NCBI GenBank assembly: GCA_963747255.1
Contig: CAVVEG010000018.1
Location: forward strand, 1 to 64,000
Length of the DNA stretch: 64,000 nucleotides
Direction: 5' to 3'
From: CAIYRG01 sp963747255
Lineage (GTDB): Bacteria; Pseudomonadota; Alphaproteobacteria; Micropepsales; Micropepsaceae
The notes beneath the pieces were generated by a model. That model was not told the origin of the DNA. It made no database searches and worked only from the letters and a program-made list of their open reading frames with translations. A program made the translations under genes and the position numbers. The stretch's first letter is position 1, and the number at the start of each line of letters is the position of its first letter. Positions 9,209-16,900 of the stretch are shown piece by piece.

Positions 9209-10450
9209 ATGATTCGCGGTGCGCGGGTTGGCGAGGCAAGGCGACGCTATCGTCAGATGGCATCTGTTCTGAATGAACAGAGCCGCCGCCGCTTTGTTGC
9301 GCTGGAAGCACAGTCGCTGGGACATGGCGGGGTGAGCGCGATGTCGCGGATCAGCGGCTTGGCGCGCTCCACGATCTACCGGGGATTTTCGGACGTCTCG
9401 CACAAGGTCTCTGCTCCGCCCGGACGCATGCGTAAGCCGGGTGGCGGGCGCAAGAGTAAAGTCTCTCAGGATCCGACCCTTGTGTCCGATCTGGAGGCGC
9501 TCGTTGAACCTGTGACACGCGGCGACCCGATGCAGCCGCTGTTGTGGACGTCCCTGAGCCTGCGTAACCTCGCCAGGGAGCTGGCGGCGATGGGGCACGA
9601 GGTTTGTGCCGACGTGGTCGGCGGCCTTTTGCGGGAGATGGGCTACAGCCTGCAGGCGAACAGCAAGACACGGGAAGGCGGCCAACACATCGATCGCGAC
9701 GCGCAATTCAACTACATCAACGAGCAGGCCAAGGCGTTCCTGGCGTCGCGCGAACCGATCATCTCGGTCGACACCAAAAAGAAGGAATTGGTGGGCAATT
9801 TCAAGAACAACGGCCGGGACTGGCGACCCAAGGGTACGCCCGATCTCGTCAATGTCCACGACTTCATCGATCCCAAGCTCGCCCGCGCCGTGCCTTACGG
9901 CGTCTACGATATCACCAACAATCTTGGATGGGTCAGCGTCGGCACGGACCACGATACCGCCTGCTTTGCCGTCAACGCGATCAAGCGTTGGTGGCAGAGC
10001 ATGGGCAAGAAGCGCTATCCCAAAGCCAAACGACTGATGATTTCCGCCGATGGCGGTGGCAGCAACGGCTATCGTGTGCGTCTGTGGAAAGTCGAGCTTC
10101 AGAAGCTGGCCGACGACCTCGAACTTCCCATCACGGTCTGCCATCTGCCGCCGGGCACCAGCAAATGGAACAAGATCGAACACCGCCTCTTTTCGTTCAT
10201 CACCATCAACTGGCGGGGCAAGCCACTGCGCAGCTATCGCACCATCGTTCAGCTGATCGCCGCCACCACGACCAAGGCCGGCCTAAAGGTGCGCGCCGAA
10301 CTCGATCAAAGAAAATATCCCAAGGGCGTCAAGGTTTCCGATGCCCAGCTCGCCGCCGTCAACATCCTTCCCCACGCTTTCCACGGCGACTGGAACTATA
10401 CGATCTCGCCAACCCGGCAACGATCCAAACGTCAATCCAAAACAAATTGA
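9209..10450 (+). CDS. ISAzo13 family transposase
   Basis: A 413-residue DDE transposase of full family length. An N-terminal helix-turn-helix-like region (residues 40-70, GGVSAMSRISGLARSTIYRG) is followed by the catalytic core. First Asp is in IISVDTKKKELVGNF, second in LMISADGGGSNGYRVRLWK, and the Glu is in WNKIEHRLFSFITINWRG. These three motifs, in particular DGGGSNG, mark the ISAzo13/Rhodopirellula transposase group. No frameshift is present, so it may be active. A long minus-strand frame over the same bases is only its shadow. Confidence 0.93.
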   Translation: MIRGARVGEARRRYRQMASVLNEQSRRRFVALEAQSLGHGGVSAMSRISGLARSTIYRGFSDVSHKVSAPPGRMRKPGGGRKSKVSQDPTLVSDLEALVEPVTRGDPMQPLLWTSLSLRNLARELAAMGHEVCADVVGGLLREMGYSLQANSKTREGGQHIDRDAQFNYINEQAKAFLASREPIISVDTKKKELVGNFKNNGRDWRPKGTPDLVNVHDFIDPKLARAVPYGVYDITNNLGWVSVGTDHDTACFAVNAIKRWWQSMGKKRYPKAKRLMISADGGGSNGYRVRLWKVELQKLADDLELPITVCHLPPGTSKWNKIEHRLFSFITINWRGKPLRSYRTIVQLIAATTTKAGLKVRAELDQRKYPKGVKVSDAQLAAVNILPHAFHGDWNYTISPTRQRSKRQSKTN

Positions 10451-10473
10451 CCGATTTATTTATCGGCAGGCCC
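10445..10473 (-). repeat. right terminal inverted repeat of the insertion sequence
   Basis: Read on the minus strand it starts GGGCCTGCCG and ends GTCAATT; it overlaps the last six bases of the transposase gene. Confidence 0.75.
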
Positions 10474-11154
10474 TAAGCAGCGGCGAATTTGTCAACGCCA
10501 CTGGCAAGTCACTGACGCAAATGGTGTCGCCGACAGGAGGCGGCGATTCCGCAACATATTCATTGGGGTTTTCCCAACGGTAGAGATTATCCTCCATGTC
10601 AAAAAAATGCGGCGCGTTCCGTCTGCGCCAAAACTCCGCGGGAAGCGTCACGTCTTTCCCATAGTGTGGGTAGTACACGAACGCCGCTAAACGTCCTTCC
10701 GCAAGCAATTTGAGCAGCCTGTCACGAACGTTCTCAAATCGGTTGCGCGCTTTCCGTTCAACGTCGGCGCGCGCTTTCGCCTCCAGAGCAAATTCAAACG
10801 AGGCCGCGAGAGCATCGTCGAGGTTGAGAAAAGAGAGCTGGCGACCATCGGGATTATCCAAGTACCAGGGCGGCGGTAGTAGAATAATCTCCGTCCCATC
10901 CGGCGAGGGGATTTTGCCGCCATGAGGACCGGCTAAATCGTCTCCAATTTTGTCCAAAGGCCTTGCCAGCAGCTCGCGCCCGTCCCACTCGGCACCAAAC
11001 ATCGATTGCCCAAGACGGTCGATGGCTTCGAACAGGTAAATGCAACCGGGAATTCCCTGCCACGGGACGGTCGGCCGTTGATTAAGACGGGGTGGTTTCC
11101 ACCACACGCGCACCTCCACAATGCGTTCCACAGGAAGGAGGAGGCGCGCGGCAT
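10474..11154 (-). pseudogene. N-terminal part of zinc-ribbon protein split by an insertion sequence
   Basis: The main frame runs from about 11131 (ERIVEVRVWWKPPRLNQ) to the insertion boundary, with IYLFEAIDRLGQSMFGAEWD, EIILLPPPWYLD, a helical Ala/Arg/Glu stretch (about residues 120-155) and YPHYGKDVTLPAEFWRRR. It continues beyond the element at 9109, giving an ancestral protein of about 365 residues. The likely original start is the ATG at 11154 (MPRASSF), but one base seems to be missing near 11132, so the gene may already have been frameshifted. There is no good ribosome site before the GTG at 11131. No function is known. Confidence 0.65.
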
Positions 11155-11173
11155 TCCGTGTGGAGCGGAGATT
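11126..11173. repeat. imperfect direct repeat, copy B
   Basis: Matches 8102-8146, including GTGTGGAGCGGAG at its right side. It covers the leader of the split zinc-ribbon gene on the minus strand. Confidence 0.55.
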
Positions 11174-11415
11174 CAGGCCGTCGCCTTAGCCGCGCCCACT
11201 CAAGTTCGCCGATTCTGAAAAATCGGGGAATGGCCACGGTCCGCCAGCCCACAGGAATAATATTTCGGCCCTGATGGGATTTTGTCGTCCCCTAAAAGGG
11301 CCGGATGAACGTGCGAAATCGCTCCGGCCGCTTACCCAGTGCTTACCCGTGCAACCGCAACTGCGCCAAACCAGTAAGCCGGTAACGGTAAGCCAATGAT
11401 ATTATTTGAGAAATT

Positions 11416-11490
11416 TGGAGCGGGCGAGGCGATTCGAACGCCCGACCCTAACCTTGGCAAGGTTATGCTCTACCCCTGAGCTACGCCCGC
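11416..11490 (-). tRNA. tRNA-Gly (GCC)
   Basis: The minus strand folds as a cloverleaf. Acceptor arm GCGGGCG pairs with CGCCCGC, the D-arm is GCTCAGGGGTAGAGC, and the anticodon stem-loop CCTTGCCAAGG carries GCC. The T-arm is GGGCGTTCGAATCGCC, and TCCA at the 3' end shows that CCA is encoded. It lies at the edge of the accessory patch 7.9-11.2 kb. Confidence 0.97.
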
Positions 11491-11501
11491 GCTCCGCGAG
11501 T

Positions 11502-11530
11502 TTTATTGCAACTGTCCCGGCAAGTTTCAA
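11502..11530 (-). promoter_or_regulatory. sigma-70-like promoter of tRNA-Gly
   Basis: On the minus strand TTGAAA (11530-11525) is followed after 17 bases by AATAAA (11507-11502). The tRNA 5' end lies 12 bases further on. The spacing is ideal. Confidence 0.6.
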
Positions 11531-11540
11531 TAGTTGTCCC

Positions 11541-12086
11541 ATGCACAATCCCGAGCAACCGGCCGAAGTTCCGGGGCTGTCCTCGCCCGAAGAGCGGGAA
11601 ACGGCGGTGTATGAACGGCTTTCGGCGCTCGGGATCGACTGGAAGACCCATGCCCACGCGCCGGTATTCACGGTGGAGGAAGCGCGGCATCTGCGCGGCA
11701 GCCTGCCCGGACTGCACACCAAAAACCTGTTCCTGGAAGACCGGAAGGGCCGATTCTGGCTGGTGGTGGCGCGCGAGGAACTTGCGGTCGATCTGAACGC
11801 GCTCGCCAGAATGCTGGGCGCTCCGCGTTTTTCCTTCGGCAAGCCGGAACGCATGATCGCGCTGCTTGGCATCCCGCCGGGCGCTGTGAACCCGTTTGCC
11901 GTGATGAATGACCCGGAGTGCCGCGTGACGGTGGTGCTGGACGAAGAATTCTGCGGAGCGGACACCGTCAATTTTCACCCCATGCGCAATGACCGGACCA
12001 CGGCGATTTCTTCCGCCGGCCTGATCCGTTTTCTGGAAGCGTGTGGACATCGCCCGATGATCGTCAGACTGCCGGAGCGGATCTGA
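11541..12086 (+). CDS. prdX: prolyl-tRNA editing protein, ProX/PrdX (YbaK-like)
   Basis: A 181-residue stand-alone trans-editing domain of the YbaK/ProRS-INS family, which removes mis-charged alanine or related residues from tRNA-Pro. Motifs are KTHAHAPVFTVEEARHLRG, HTKNLFLEDRKGRFWLVV with the conserved Lys of the editing pocket, FGKPERMIALLGIPPGAVNP (GxxPGxVxP loop) and VVLDEEF. The ATG at 11541 fits this family; a longer frame would run back through the tRNA gene. It diverges from the tRNA and is followed by the peroxidase gene 40 bases later. Confidence 0.9.
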   Translation: MHNPEQPAEVPGLSSPEERETAVYERLSALGIDWKTHAHAPVFTVEEARHLRGSLPGLHTKNLFLEDRKGRFWLVVAREELAVDLNALARMLGAPRFSFGKPERMIALLGIPPGAVNPFAVMNDPECRVTVVLDEEFCGADTVNFHPMRNDRTTAISSAGLIRFLEACGHRPMIVRLPERI

Positions 12087-12126
12087 AGCGTGGTAAAGAT
12101 GCGCAGGCAGCAACAAGAGATTGCCC

Positions 12127-12603
12127 ATGAGCGCGCATGAATTCACATTCCGATCGATCGACGGACAGCCGCTGAACCTGAAGGCGTTTGCCGGACATCC
12201 GGTGCTGGTCGTCAATACGGCATCGGAATGCGGCTTCACTCCGCAATATGCCGGACTGGAAGCTCTGTGGCGGAAATACAAAGACCGCGGATTGATCGTG
12301 CTTGGCGTGCCGTCCAACGATTTCGGGCGGCAGGAGCCCGGCACGGAAGCGGAAATCAGGGAGTTCTGCACCGCGCGTTTTGGAGTCTCGTTTCCGTTGA
12401 CGGCGAAATATGACGTGGCGGGCAAGGACGCGCATCCGTTCTATCGGTGGATCGTGGCGCAGGCAGGCGATGCCGCCGCGCCGCGGTGGAATTTTCATAA
12501 ATATCTGATCGACGGCAAAGGGGAGTTGGCGGGCGTGTTTCCGTCGAAGGTGGCGCCCGAGGACAGGAAGCTGGTGGAGGCGATTGAGGAGCAGTTGGGG
12601 TGA
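12127..12603 (+). CDS. glutathione peroxidase family thiol peroxidase
   Basis: About 158 residues, the usual length. The peroxidatic residue is Cys35 in VVNTASECGFTPQY (selenocysteine in animal enzymes). The Gln and Trp of the active site are in NDFGRQEPG and RWNFHKYLI. Bacterial Cys forms usually reduce hydroperoxides with thioredoxin. The ATG at 12127 is preferred to a TTG two codons earlier. It follows prdX on the same strand. Confidence 0.93.
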   Translation: MSAHEFTFRSIDGQPLNLKAFAGHPVLVVNTASECGFTPQYAGLEALWRKYKDRGLIVLGVPSNDFGRQEPGTEAEIREFCTARFGVSFPLTAKYDVAGKDAHPFYRWIVAQAGDAAAPRWNFHKYLIDGKGELAGVFPSKVAPEDRKLVEAIEEQLG

Positions 12604-12878
12604 GAGGGGCGTTCGGCGTGCGGCGGTTTGTCCCGGAGGTTCCTCCTTCGTCGGCTGCAACTGCGGTCCCCCCACCCGAATTCGCAGGCGAATTCGGCCT
12701 CCCCGCCAGGGGGAGGCAGTACGCGTTTGTTGGTCGCAGCTTCATCTCTCGGTCTGCGGAGAGGTCCCCCCTTCGTCTCACGGCTGGCGCCGCGATCCAC
12801 TTCCCCCTCAAGGGGGGCAGAGGGAATTGAGCGTTTGCGGCTTCTCAGGAGATGGGGGCAGCAGAGAGGAGTGGTAAG
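12604..12878. repeat. GC-rich intergenic palindromic segment
   Basis: Between gpx and the metallo-hydrolase gene. It contains a perfect inverted repeat at 12676-12697 (CCGAATTCGC, two bases, GCGAATTCGG) and a C-run/G-run hairpin at 12803-12816 (CCCCCT-CA-AGGGGG). Such segments are often multi-copy intergenic repeats or terminators; copy number cannot be judged here. Frames over it show no protein-like features. Confidence 0.45.
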
Positions 12879-14051
12879 ATGAGAGGTGCGGTTGGGGCGT
12901 TTGCGTTCGCCGCGGTGGCGACACTGGCGGGACGGGCAGATGCTATCACCGGTCCGAAGCCGGAATTCCGGCAGGTGGCCGATGGAGTCTATGCCTATAT
13001 CGGCAAACGCAATGACGCCAACGCGCTGGCGATCGTGACTTCGGAAGGCGTCGTGCTGGCCGATACCGGCAACAACAATTCCGATTCGCGGGCGATCCTG
13101 AAAGATATTCAGTCGGTGACAAACCAGCCGGTGCGCTACATCGTGGTGACGCAGAACCACGGCGATCATGTGGGCGGCATTCCGCTGTTCTCGCCGCCCG
13201 CGCATGTGATCATGCAGGAACGCGCAGCAAAGCAATGGGCCGGATGGACGCCCTATCAGATCAATTCGTGGCGCAAGCGGTTTTCGGAGCGAGCGGACGC
13301 GCTGAAGAACGTCAATCCACTGGATACGGTCATCACCTTCGATTCGCATATGACGCTGCATCTGGGCGGTCGCGAGATCGACCTGATCTATGTCGATGAC
13401 AAATATAATCCCGGCGATGTCGCCGTGTGGCTGCCGAAGGAAGCGGTGCTGCACGCCTCATTCGCCGGCTACAAAGACCGCCACCCCGATATCCGCCCTG
13501 ACTACAGCCACGGCACGACCGAAGGCATGCTGAAGCAACTGGACGCCTATATCGCGCTGAAACCCAAAATCGTCATTCCGGCGCATGGTCCCCTGAGCGA
13601 TGTGCGCGATCTCAGCATGATGATCGATTACCTCGTGCTGGCGCGGCACAAGGTCGAGGACATGATGAGTCGCAATATGCCGCTGCCGGAAATCGAAAAA
13701 GCCTTCGATATGCACGAATACAAGGATTGGGACCGCACCGAACATCTGTCGTGGACGGCGGACACGATCTACCGCGAGCTTCAGGGCGAGGGGCCGCTGA
13801 CCATCAGGACCGAGCGCAAGCAGCTGAGCGGCACGGTGGCGAGCGCGATGGACGACGGAAGGTTCGTGACGGTCAGGGCCGATGGCGGGGCCGAGATCCG
13901 GTTACGGATTGGCGCCGATACGGATGTGGACGGAATATCCGACCGCAGTCTGCTGAAGCCGGGCATGCATGTGTCGGCGGTGTATGAAATTCCGCAGGAT
14001 GTAAATCCGGCGCTGGGTTACGACGCGCTGCAAATGAGCGTTTCGAAATAG
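12879..14051 (+). CDS. secreted metallo-beta-lactamase-fold hydrolase
   Basis: 390 residues with an N-terminal signal peptide (GAVGAFAFAAVATLAGRADA). GAGGAG lies just upstream of the ATG. The fold is shown by ANALAIVTSEGVVLADTGN, YIVVTQNHGDHVGG, AVWLPKEAVLHASFAGYKD and IVIPAHGPLSD. The canonical HxHxDH metal motif is altered to QNHGDH, so the first His is missing. The activity could be weaker or the metal set different. After the MBL domain (to about residue 285) a domain of some 100 residues (FVTVRADGGAEIRLRIG, LLKPGMHVSAVYEI) has an OB-like pattern. The substrate is unknown. Confidence 0.82.
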   Translation: MRGAVGAFAFAAVATLAGRADAITGPKPEFRQVADGVYAYIGKRNDANALAIVTSEGVVLADTGNNNSDSRAILKDIQSVTNQPVRYIVVTQNHGDHVGGIPLFSPPAHVIMQERAAKQWAGWTPYQINSWRKRFSERADALKNVNPLDTVITFDSHMTLHLGGREIDLIYVDDKYNPGDVAVWLPKEAVLHASFAGYKDRHPDIRPDYSHGTTEGMLKQLDAYIALKPKIVIPAHGPLSDVRDLSMMIDYLVLARHKVEDMMSRNMPLPEIEKAFDMHEYKDWDRTEHLSWTADTIYRELQGEGPLTIRTERKQLSGTVASAMDDGRFVTVRADGGAEIRLRIGADTDVDGISDRSLLKPGMHVSAVYEIPQDVNPALGYDALQMSVSK

Positions 14052-14054
14052 GGC

Positions 14055-14921
14055 TCAAAAGTTTCCGAAACTGAACGCCCCGGTGGTCTGGTCGCAGCGG
14101 CCGGAGAATTCGTTGCGGCCGGGCCGCAGCACCGGCGGGCCGGCATCCGGACTGACGGGCGCAGCTACCCGCATCAGCAGGGGGCCGGGCAGTACCGCCG
14201 CCTGTTTGACCGGACTGTCGTTCCGCGAAATTTCCAGCACCAGCTTGCGGCGCATGCCCGCGGCATAGTCCTGATATTTGCGCACCACGACGACGAATGA
14301 GCCGCGTCCGCCGGCAACACAGGCGGCATAATATTTGTCGAGATCCTGAAAATAACCGTTCGCCTGCTCGTCCATCACCGGAAGGCCGTTGATGACAATT
14401 CCGTTCGCGACGGTACTGTCATGGACGGGCTGCAAATGGTCGCCCCAATTGTTGGGGCCATCGCCGGATACGTCGATGACTTTGCGGTCCGAGGTGATGT
14501 CCTTGTCGCTGGACTCCAGTATCAGCGTGCCGATCTGCAGCGCGCTGCTGATGGAAGTCCGATGGCCGACGGTACGCGGAAGCTTGCGGACCAGGGCCGC
14601 GAATTCGGCCGCACTCTGACGGTCGCGGATGATGCGCCAGTCGGCGACGATCTTGTTGTAGGGCGCGCTGGAGAAGTCGACCATGGCCACGGCGATGCGG
14701 CCGAGAGAGCCGTTCTGGATGGCGCGAATGACCTCCGGCTGGGTGAACGCATCGGCCGTGCCTTCGCGTTCCAGCTGCAGTTCGTCGTTGTCGATGCTGC
14801 CGGAAACATCCACGGCCAGCACCAGTTTGAGATCGACCTGCTGCTGACCGGCGGCAGAAGATGCAGGCTGCGGCAGGAAGGCAAAACCGGCGAGCAGGGC
14901 AATGACAGACGGGCGGATCAT
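14055..14921 (-). CDS. secreted VWA-like protein, DUF1194
   Basis: The ATG at 14921 follows GGAGG. A signal peptide (IALLAGFAFLPQPASSAA) precedes a von Willebrand A-type fold. The metal-site motif DVSGSID is at about residues 38-44, followed by GRIAVAMVDFSSAP, RTSISSALQIG (the conserved Thr/Ser) and VIDVSGDGPNNWGD, all hallmarks of DUF1194. The role is unknown; a periplasmic metal-dependent adhesion or assembly role is inferred. It lies 45 bases downstream of the GlcG-like gene on the same strand and could be its operon partner. Confidence 0.87.
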   Translation of the reverse strand: MIRPSVIALLAGFAFLPQPASSAAGQQQVDLKLVLAVDVSGSIDNDELQLEREGTADAFTQPEVIRAIQNGSLGRIAVAMVDFSSAPYNKIVADWRIIRDRQSAAEFAALVRKLPRTVGHRTSISSALQIGTLILESSDKDITSDRKVIDVSGDGPNNWGDHLQPVHDSTVANGIVINGLPVMDEQANGYFQDLDKYYAACVAGGRGSFVVVVRKYQDYAAGMRRKLVLEISRNDSPVKQAAVLPGPLLMRVAAPVSPDAGPPVLRPGRNEFSGRCDQTTGAFSFGNF

Positions 14922-14966
14922 CCATGACCTCCGCAGGCGATGACGCAGGCCGAAGCTACAGCCGGC

Positions 14967-15471
14967 TTACTTCGTGGTTGCGGTTTTTCCAAACACGGAA
15001 TCAATTCCAGCCTGGGCGCATTTTTCGCCATCGCCACTGGAAACGCCCATGGAGCCGACCACCTGTCCATCGACGACGATGGGAACCGCACCGGGCATCG
15101 GGAAATCGCCGCGAATATAGGTGGGCGCAAGATTCTGTCCGCTTCGGACGATCTGTGCGGTTTCGGAGCTGGGACGTCTCCAGCGCAAGGCATTTCGGGC
15201 TTTCAGAAGGGCGGTATCGATGGCATTCGGCGCCGCGCCTTCCATCGCGTGCGAACTCGATGAGATTGCCACCCCAGTCGAGCACGGCCATCGCAACGGT
15301 CGCGTGATTTTTTTCTGCCCATGCCGAGCAGCCTTCGACCAGACCGCGCGCGCCCGCGGAGCTGATGATCTTCATGTTGCGCAGCGGCGATGCCGCCGGC
15401 GCGGCGTCGGTGGCGGATGCGGTGAGCGCGGCAATCGCGGCCAGCATCATCAGTGAACCTGTTCTGCGCAT
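14967..15471 (-). pseudogene. secreted GlcG/HbpS (DUF336) haem-binding-like protein, frameshifted
   Basis: From ATG 15471 a signal peptide (MMLAAIAALTASATDA) and ISSAGARGLVEGCSAWAEKN with MAVLDWGGNLIEFAR are read. The frame then fails, and one base further on MEGAAPNAIDTALLKARNAL, GAVPIVVDGQVVGSMGVSSG and DGEKCAQAGIDSVF complete a normal DUF336 protein of about 165 residues. An extra G near 15247 explains the break. The family binds haem or small ligands and often sits beside aromatic or glycolate catabolic genes, as here after the MFS gene at 15554. It is a pseudogene unless the base is an error. Confidence 0.8.
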
Positions 15472-15553
15472 GAATTCCTCCCGGGATTTGCGTTCAGAGC
15501 GAAGATTAGACGATTGCGGGCGCGACCGGAACTGTGCATTCGGGGCACAGATC

Positions 15554-16900
15554 CTATCTCGGGAGCGGTTTTCCGGTGGTCTCCGGAAGGTACCAGGGGA
15601 CGAAGAGCCCGATGGCATAGATGCTGCCGATGATCAGCGCGGCATGTGTGATGCCGCCGAACCTGGCGACCAGCGTTCCTGCGATCACCGGGAAGACCCA
15701 GGCGATCAGCCGCGCGCCGTTGAAAATGACGCTGGCTGCGGTCGAGCGAACACTCGCGGTGAACAGTTCGACGGGATAGATCGCCATCCAGGAAAAACCA
15801 TAGCCCAGCGTGATCACGCCGTTCAGGAAGGCGATGAGGGTGAAAACATAAAGGCCGCCGGTCCAGAGATAGGTCAGCCAGGTGATGGCGAGAGCGGCCG
15901 GAAACAGGATCACAAGATAGAGGCGGCGCCCCAGCCAGTCGGCGACAAAGCCGGATGAGATATAAGCGAGCACTCCGCCCAGCGCGTAGATCAGGGCGAC
16001 CCGCGGCCCCCAGACGCCGGCAGGTTCACCCTGCGCGGCGGCGAGCTGTTCGGCGTAAACGGGGGTCCAGGTGGAAACCGCCCACCAGCCTGTGGTGCAG
16101 GCAAACGACATCACAAAATTGAGCCAAAGGCGCCGGCGCGCCCCGGCCGACCGGAACAGCAGCGCCAATGTGAATGGCCGTTTGCCGCTTTTGTCCGGCG
16201 TCCGATCTTCCTCGACGGCGCCCCAGCGCTTTTCACGCAGGGCGGAAAGCCATTGATCCGATTCATCCAGCGAACGCATCAGATAGAGCACGCAGAATGC
16301 CGGCAATGCGCCCACGGCGAACATCAGGCGCCAGGTTTGCGGTCCAAGCGGCTGAACGGCACTGAGCACGAACCAGACAAGGGCGGCGAGAAAAATTCCT
16401 GCGCCGAAGCCCGACTGCAGGAATCCGAGGCCCTTTGGGCGGGCCCGGTCGGGCCAGGATTCGGCGACCAGCGCGATTCCGGTGCTCCACTCCGCCCCGA
16501 TCGCAAGTCCGGTCAGGAAGCGCATCGCCGAAAGCATCGCCACGCTGGTACTGAATGCGGTGAGACCGGTCAGGCAGGCATAGGACAGAACGGAGAGCAT
16601 CAGCATGCGTTTGCGGCCGAAATAATCGGCGAGGATACCGCCGCCGAGACCACCGATGCCCCAACCGAGCAAAGTGGTGCCGATGGCGATGCCGCCATAG
16701 ATCGGCGCTTCCAGGGCCTGCTGCGGGGTCAGCAGGGTGTGCAGCGCGGCGGGAAGCGCCATGACGAGGGCGAAAGCCTCATAGCCATCGAAAATCCAGC
16801 CCAGATAGCTGCCCCACAGAATGCGCCAATGCTTCCGGGTCAGGCCCGCCTGCCAGCCGGCGCGGCCCTGCGGCACGGCAATGGCGGCATTCCCGCTCAT
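15554..16900 (-). CDS. MFS transporter, aromatic acid:H+ symporter type
   Basis: 448 residues with twelve hydrophobic segments. The first segment carries GWIFDGYEAFALVMALPA (the DGxD/E-type motif of AAHS carriers such as PcaK), and the loop 2-3 motif is GGILADYFGRKRMLML. RFLTGLAIGAEWSTGIALVAE and the second-half GFVADWLGRRLY also fit. Its ATG overlaps the UbiD stop by four bases (ATGA), so it is translated with the decarboxylase. Uptake or exchange of an aromatic acid handled by the locus is inferred. Confidence 0.88.
   Translation of the reverse strand: MSGNAAIAVPQGRAGWQAGLTRKHWRILWGSYLGWIFDGYEAFALVMALPAALHTLLTPQQALEAPIYGGIAIGTTLLGWGIGGLGGGILADYFGRKRMLMLSVLSYACLTGLTAFSTSVAMLSAMRFLTGLAIGAEWSTGIALVAESWPDRARPKGLGFLQSGFGAGIFLAALVWFVLSAVQPLGPQTWRLMFAVGALPAFCVLYLMRSLDESDQWLSALREKRWGAVEEDRTPDKSGKRPFTLALLFRSAGARRRLWLNFVMSFACTTGWWAVSTWTPVYAEQLAAAQGEPAGVWGPRVALIYALGGVLAYISSGFVADWLGRRLYLVILFPAALAITWLTYLWTGGLYVFTLIAFLNGVITLGYGFSWMAIYPVELFTASVRSTAASVIFNGARLIAWVFPVIAGTLVARFGGITHAALIIGSIYAIGLFVPWYLPETTGKPLPR

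Larger units (their letters stand above)
9110..10473 (+). mobile_element. insertion sequence, ISAzo13 type, 1364 bp
   Basis: The element carries one transposase gene. Its ends form imperfect inverted repeats beginning GGGC (21 of 29 bases match, sharing the TAAATAA core and GTCAATT). The flanks repeat TAA (9107-9109 and 10474-10476). If the ends are set one base further in, a 5-base CTAAG duplication is an equally good reading. The element interrupts a zinc-ribbon gene in frame and is itself intact, so the insertion is probably recent. Confidence 0.85.

Noticed and set aside
9050..10183. 377-codon minus-strand gene inside the insertion sequence
   Set aside because: It is the complement of the transposase gene and has no recognisable domain.
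11416..11490. Attachment site duplication at the tRNA-Gly 3' end
   Set aside because: No second copy of the tRNA 3' sequence was seen in 7.7-11.4 kb and no integrase gene is present.
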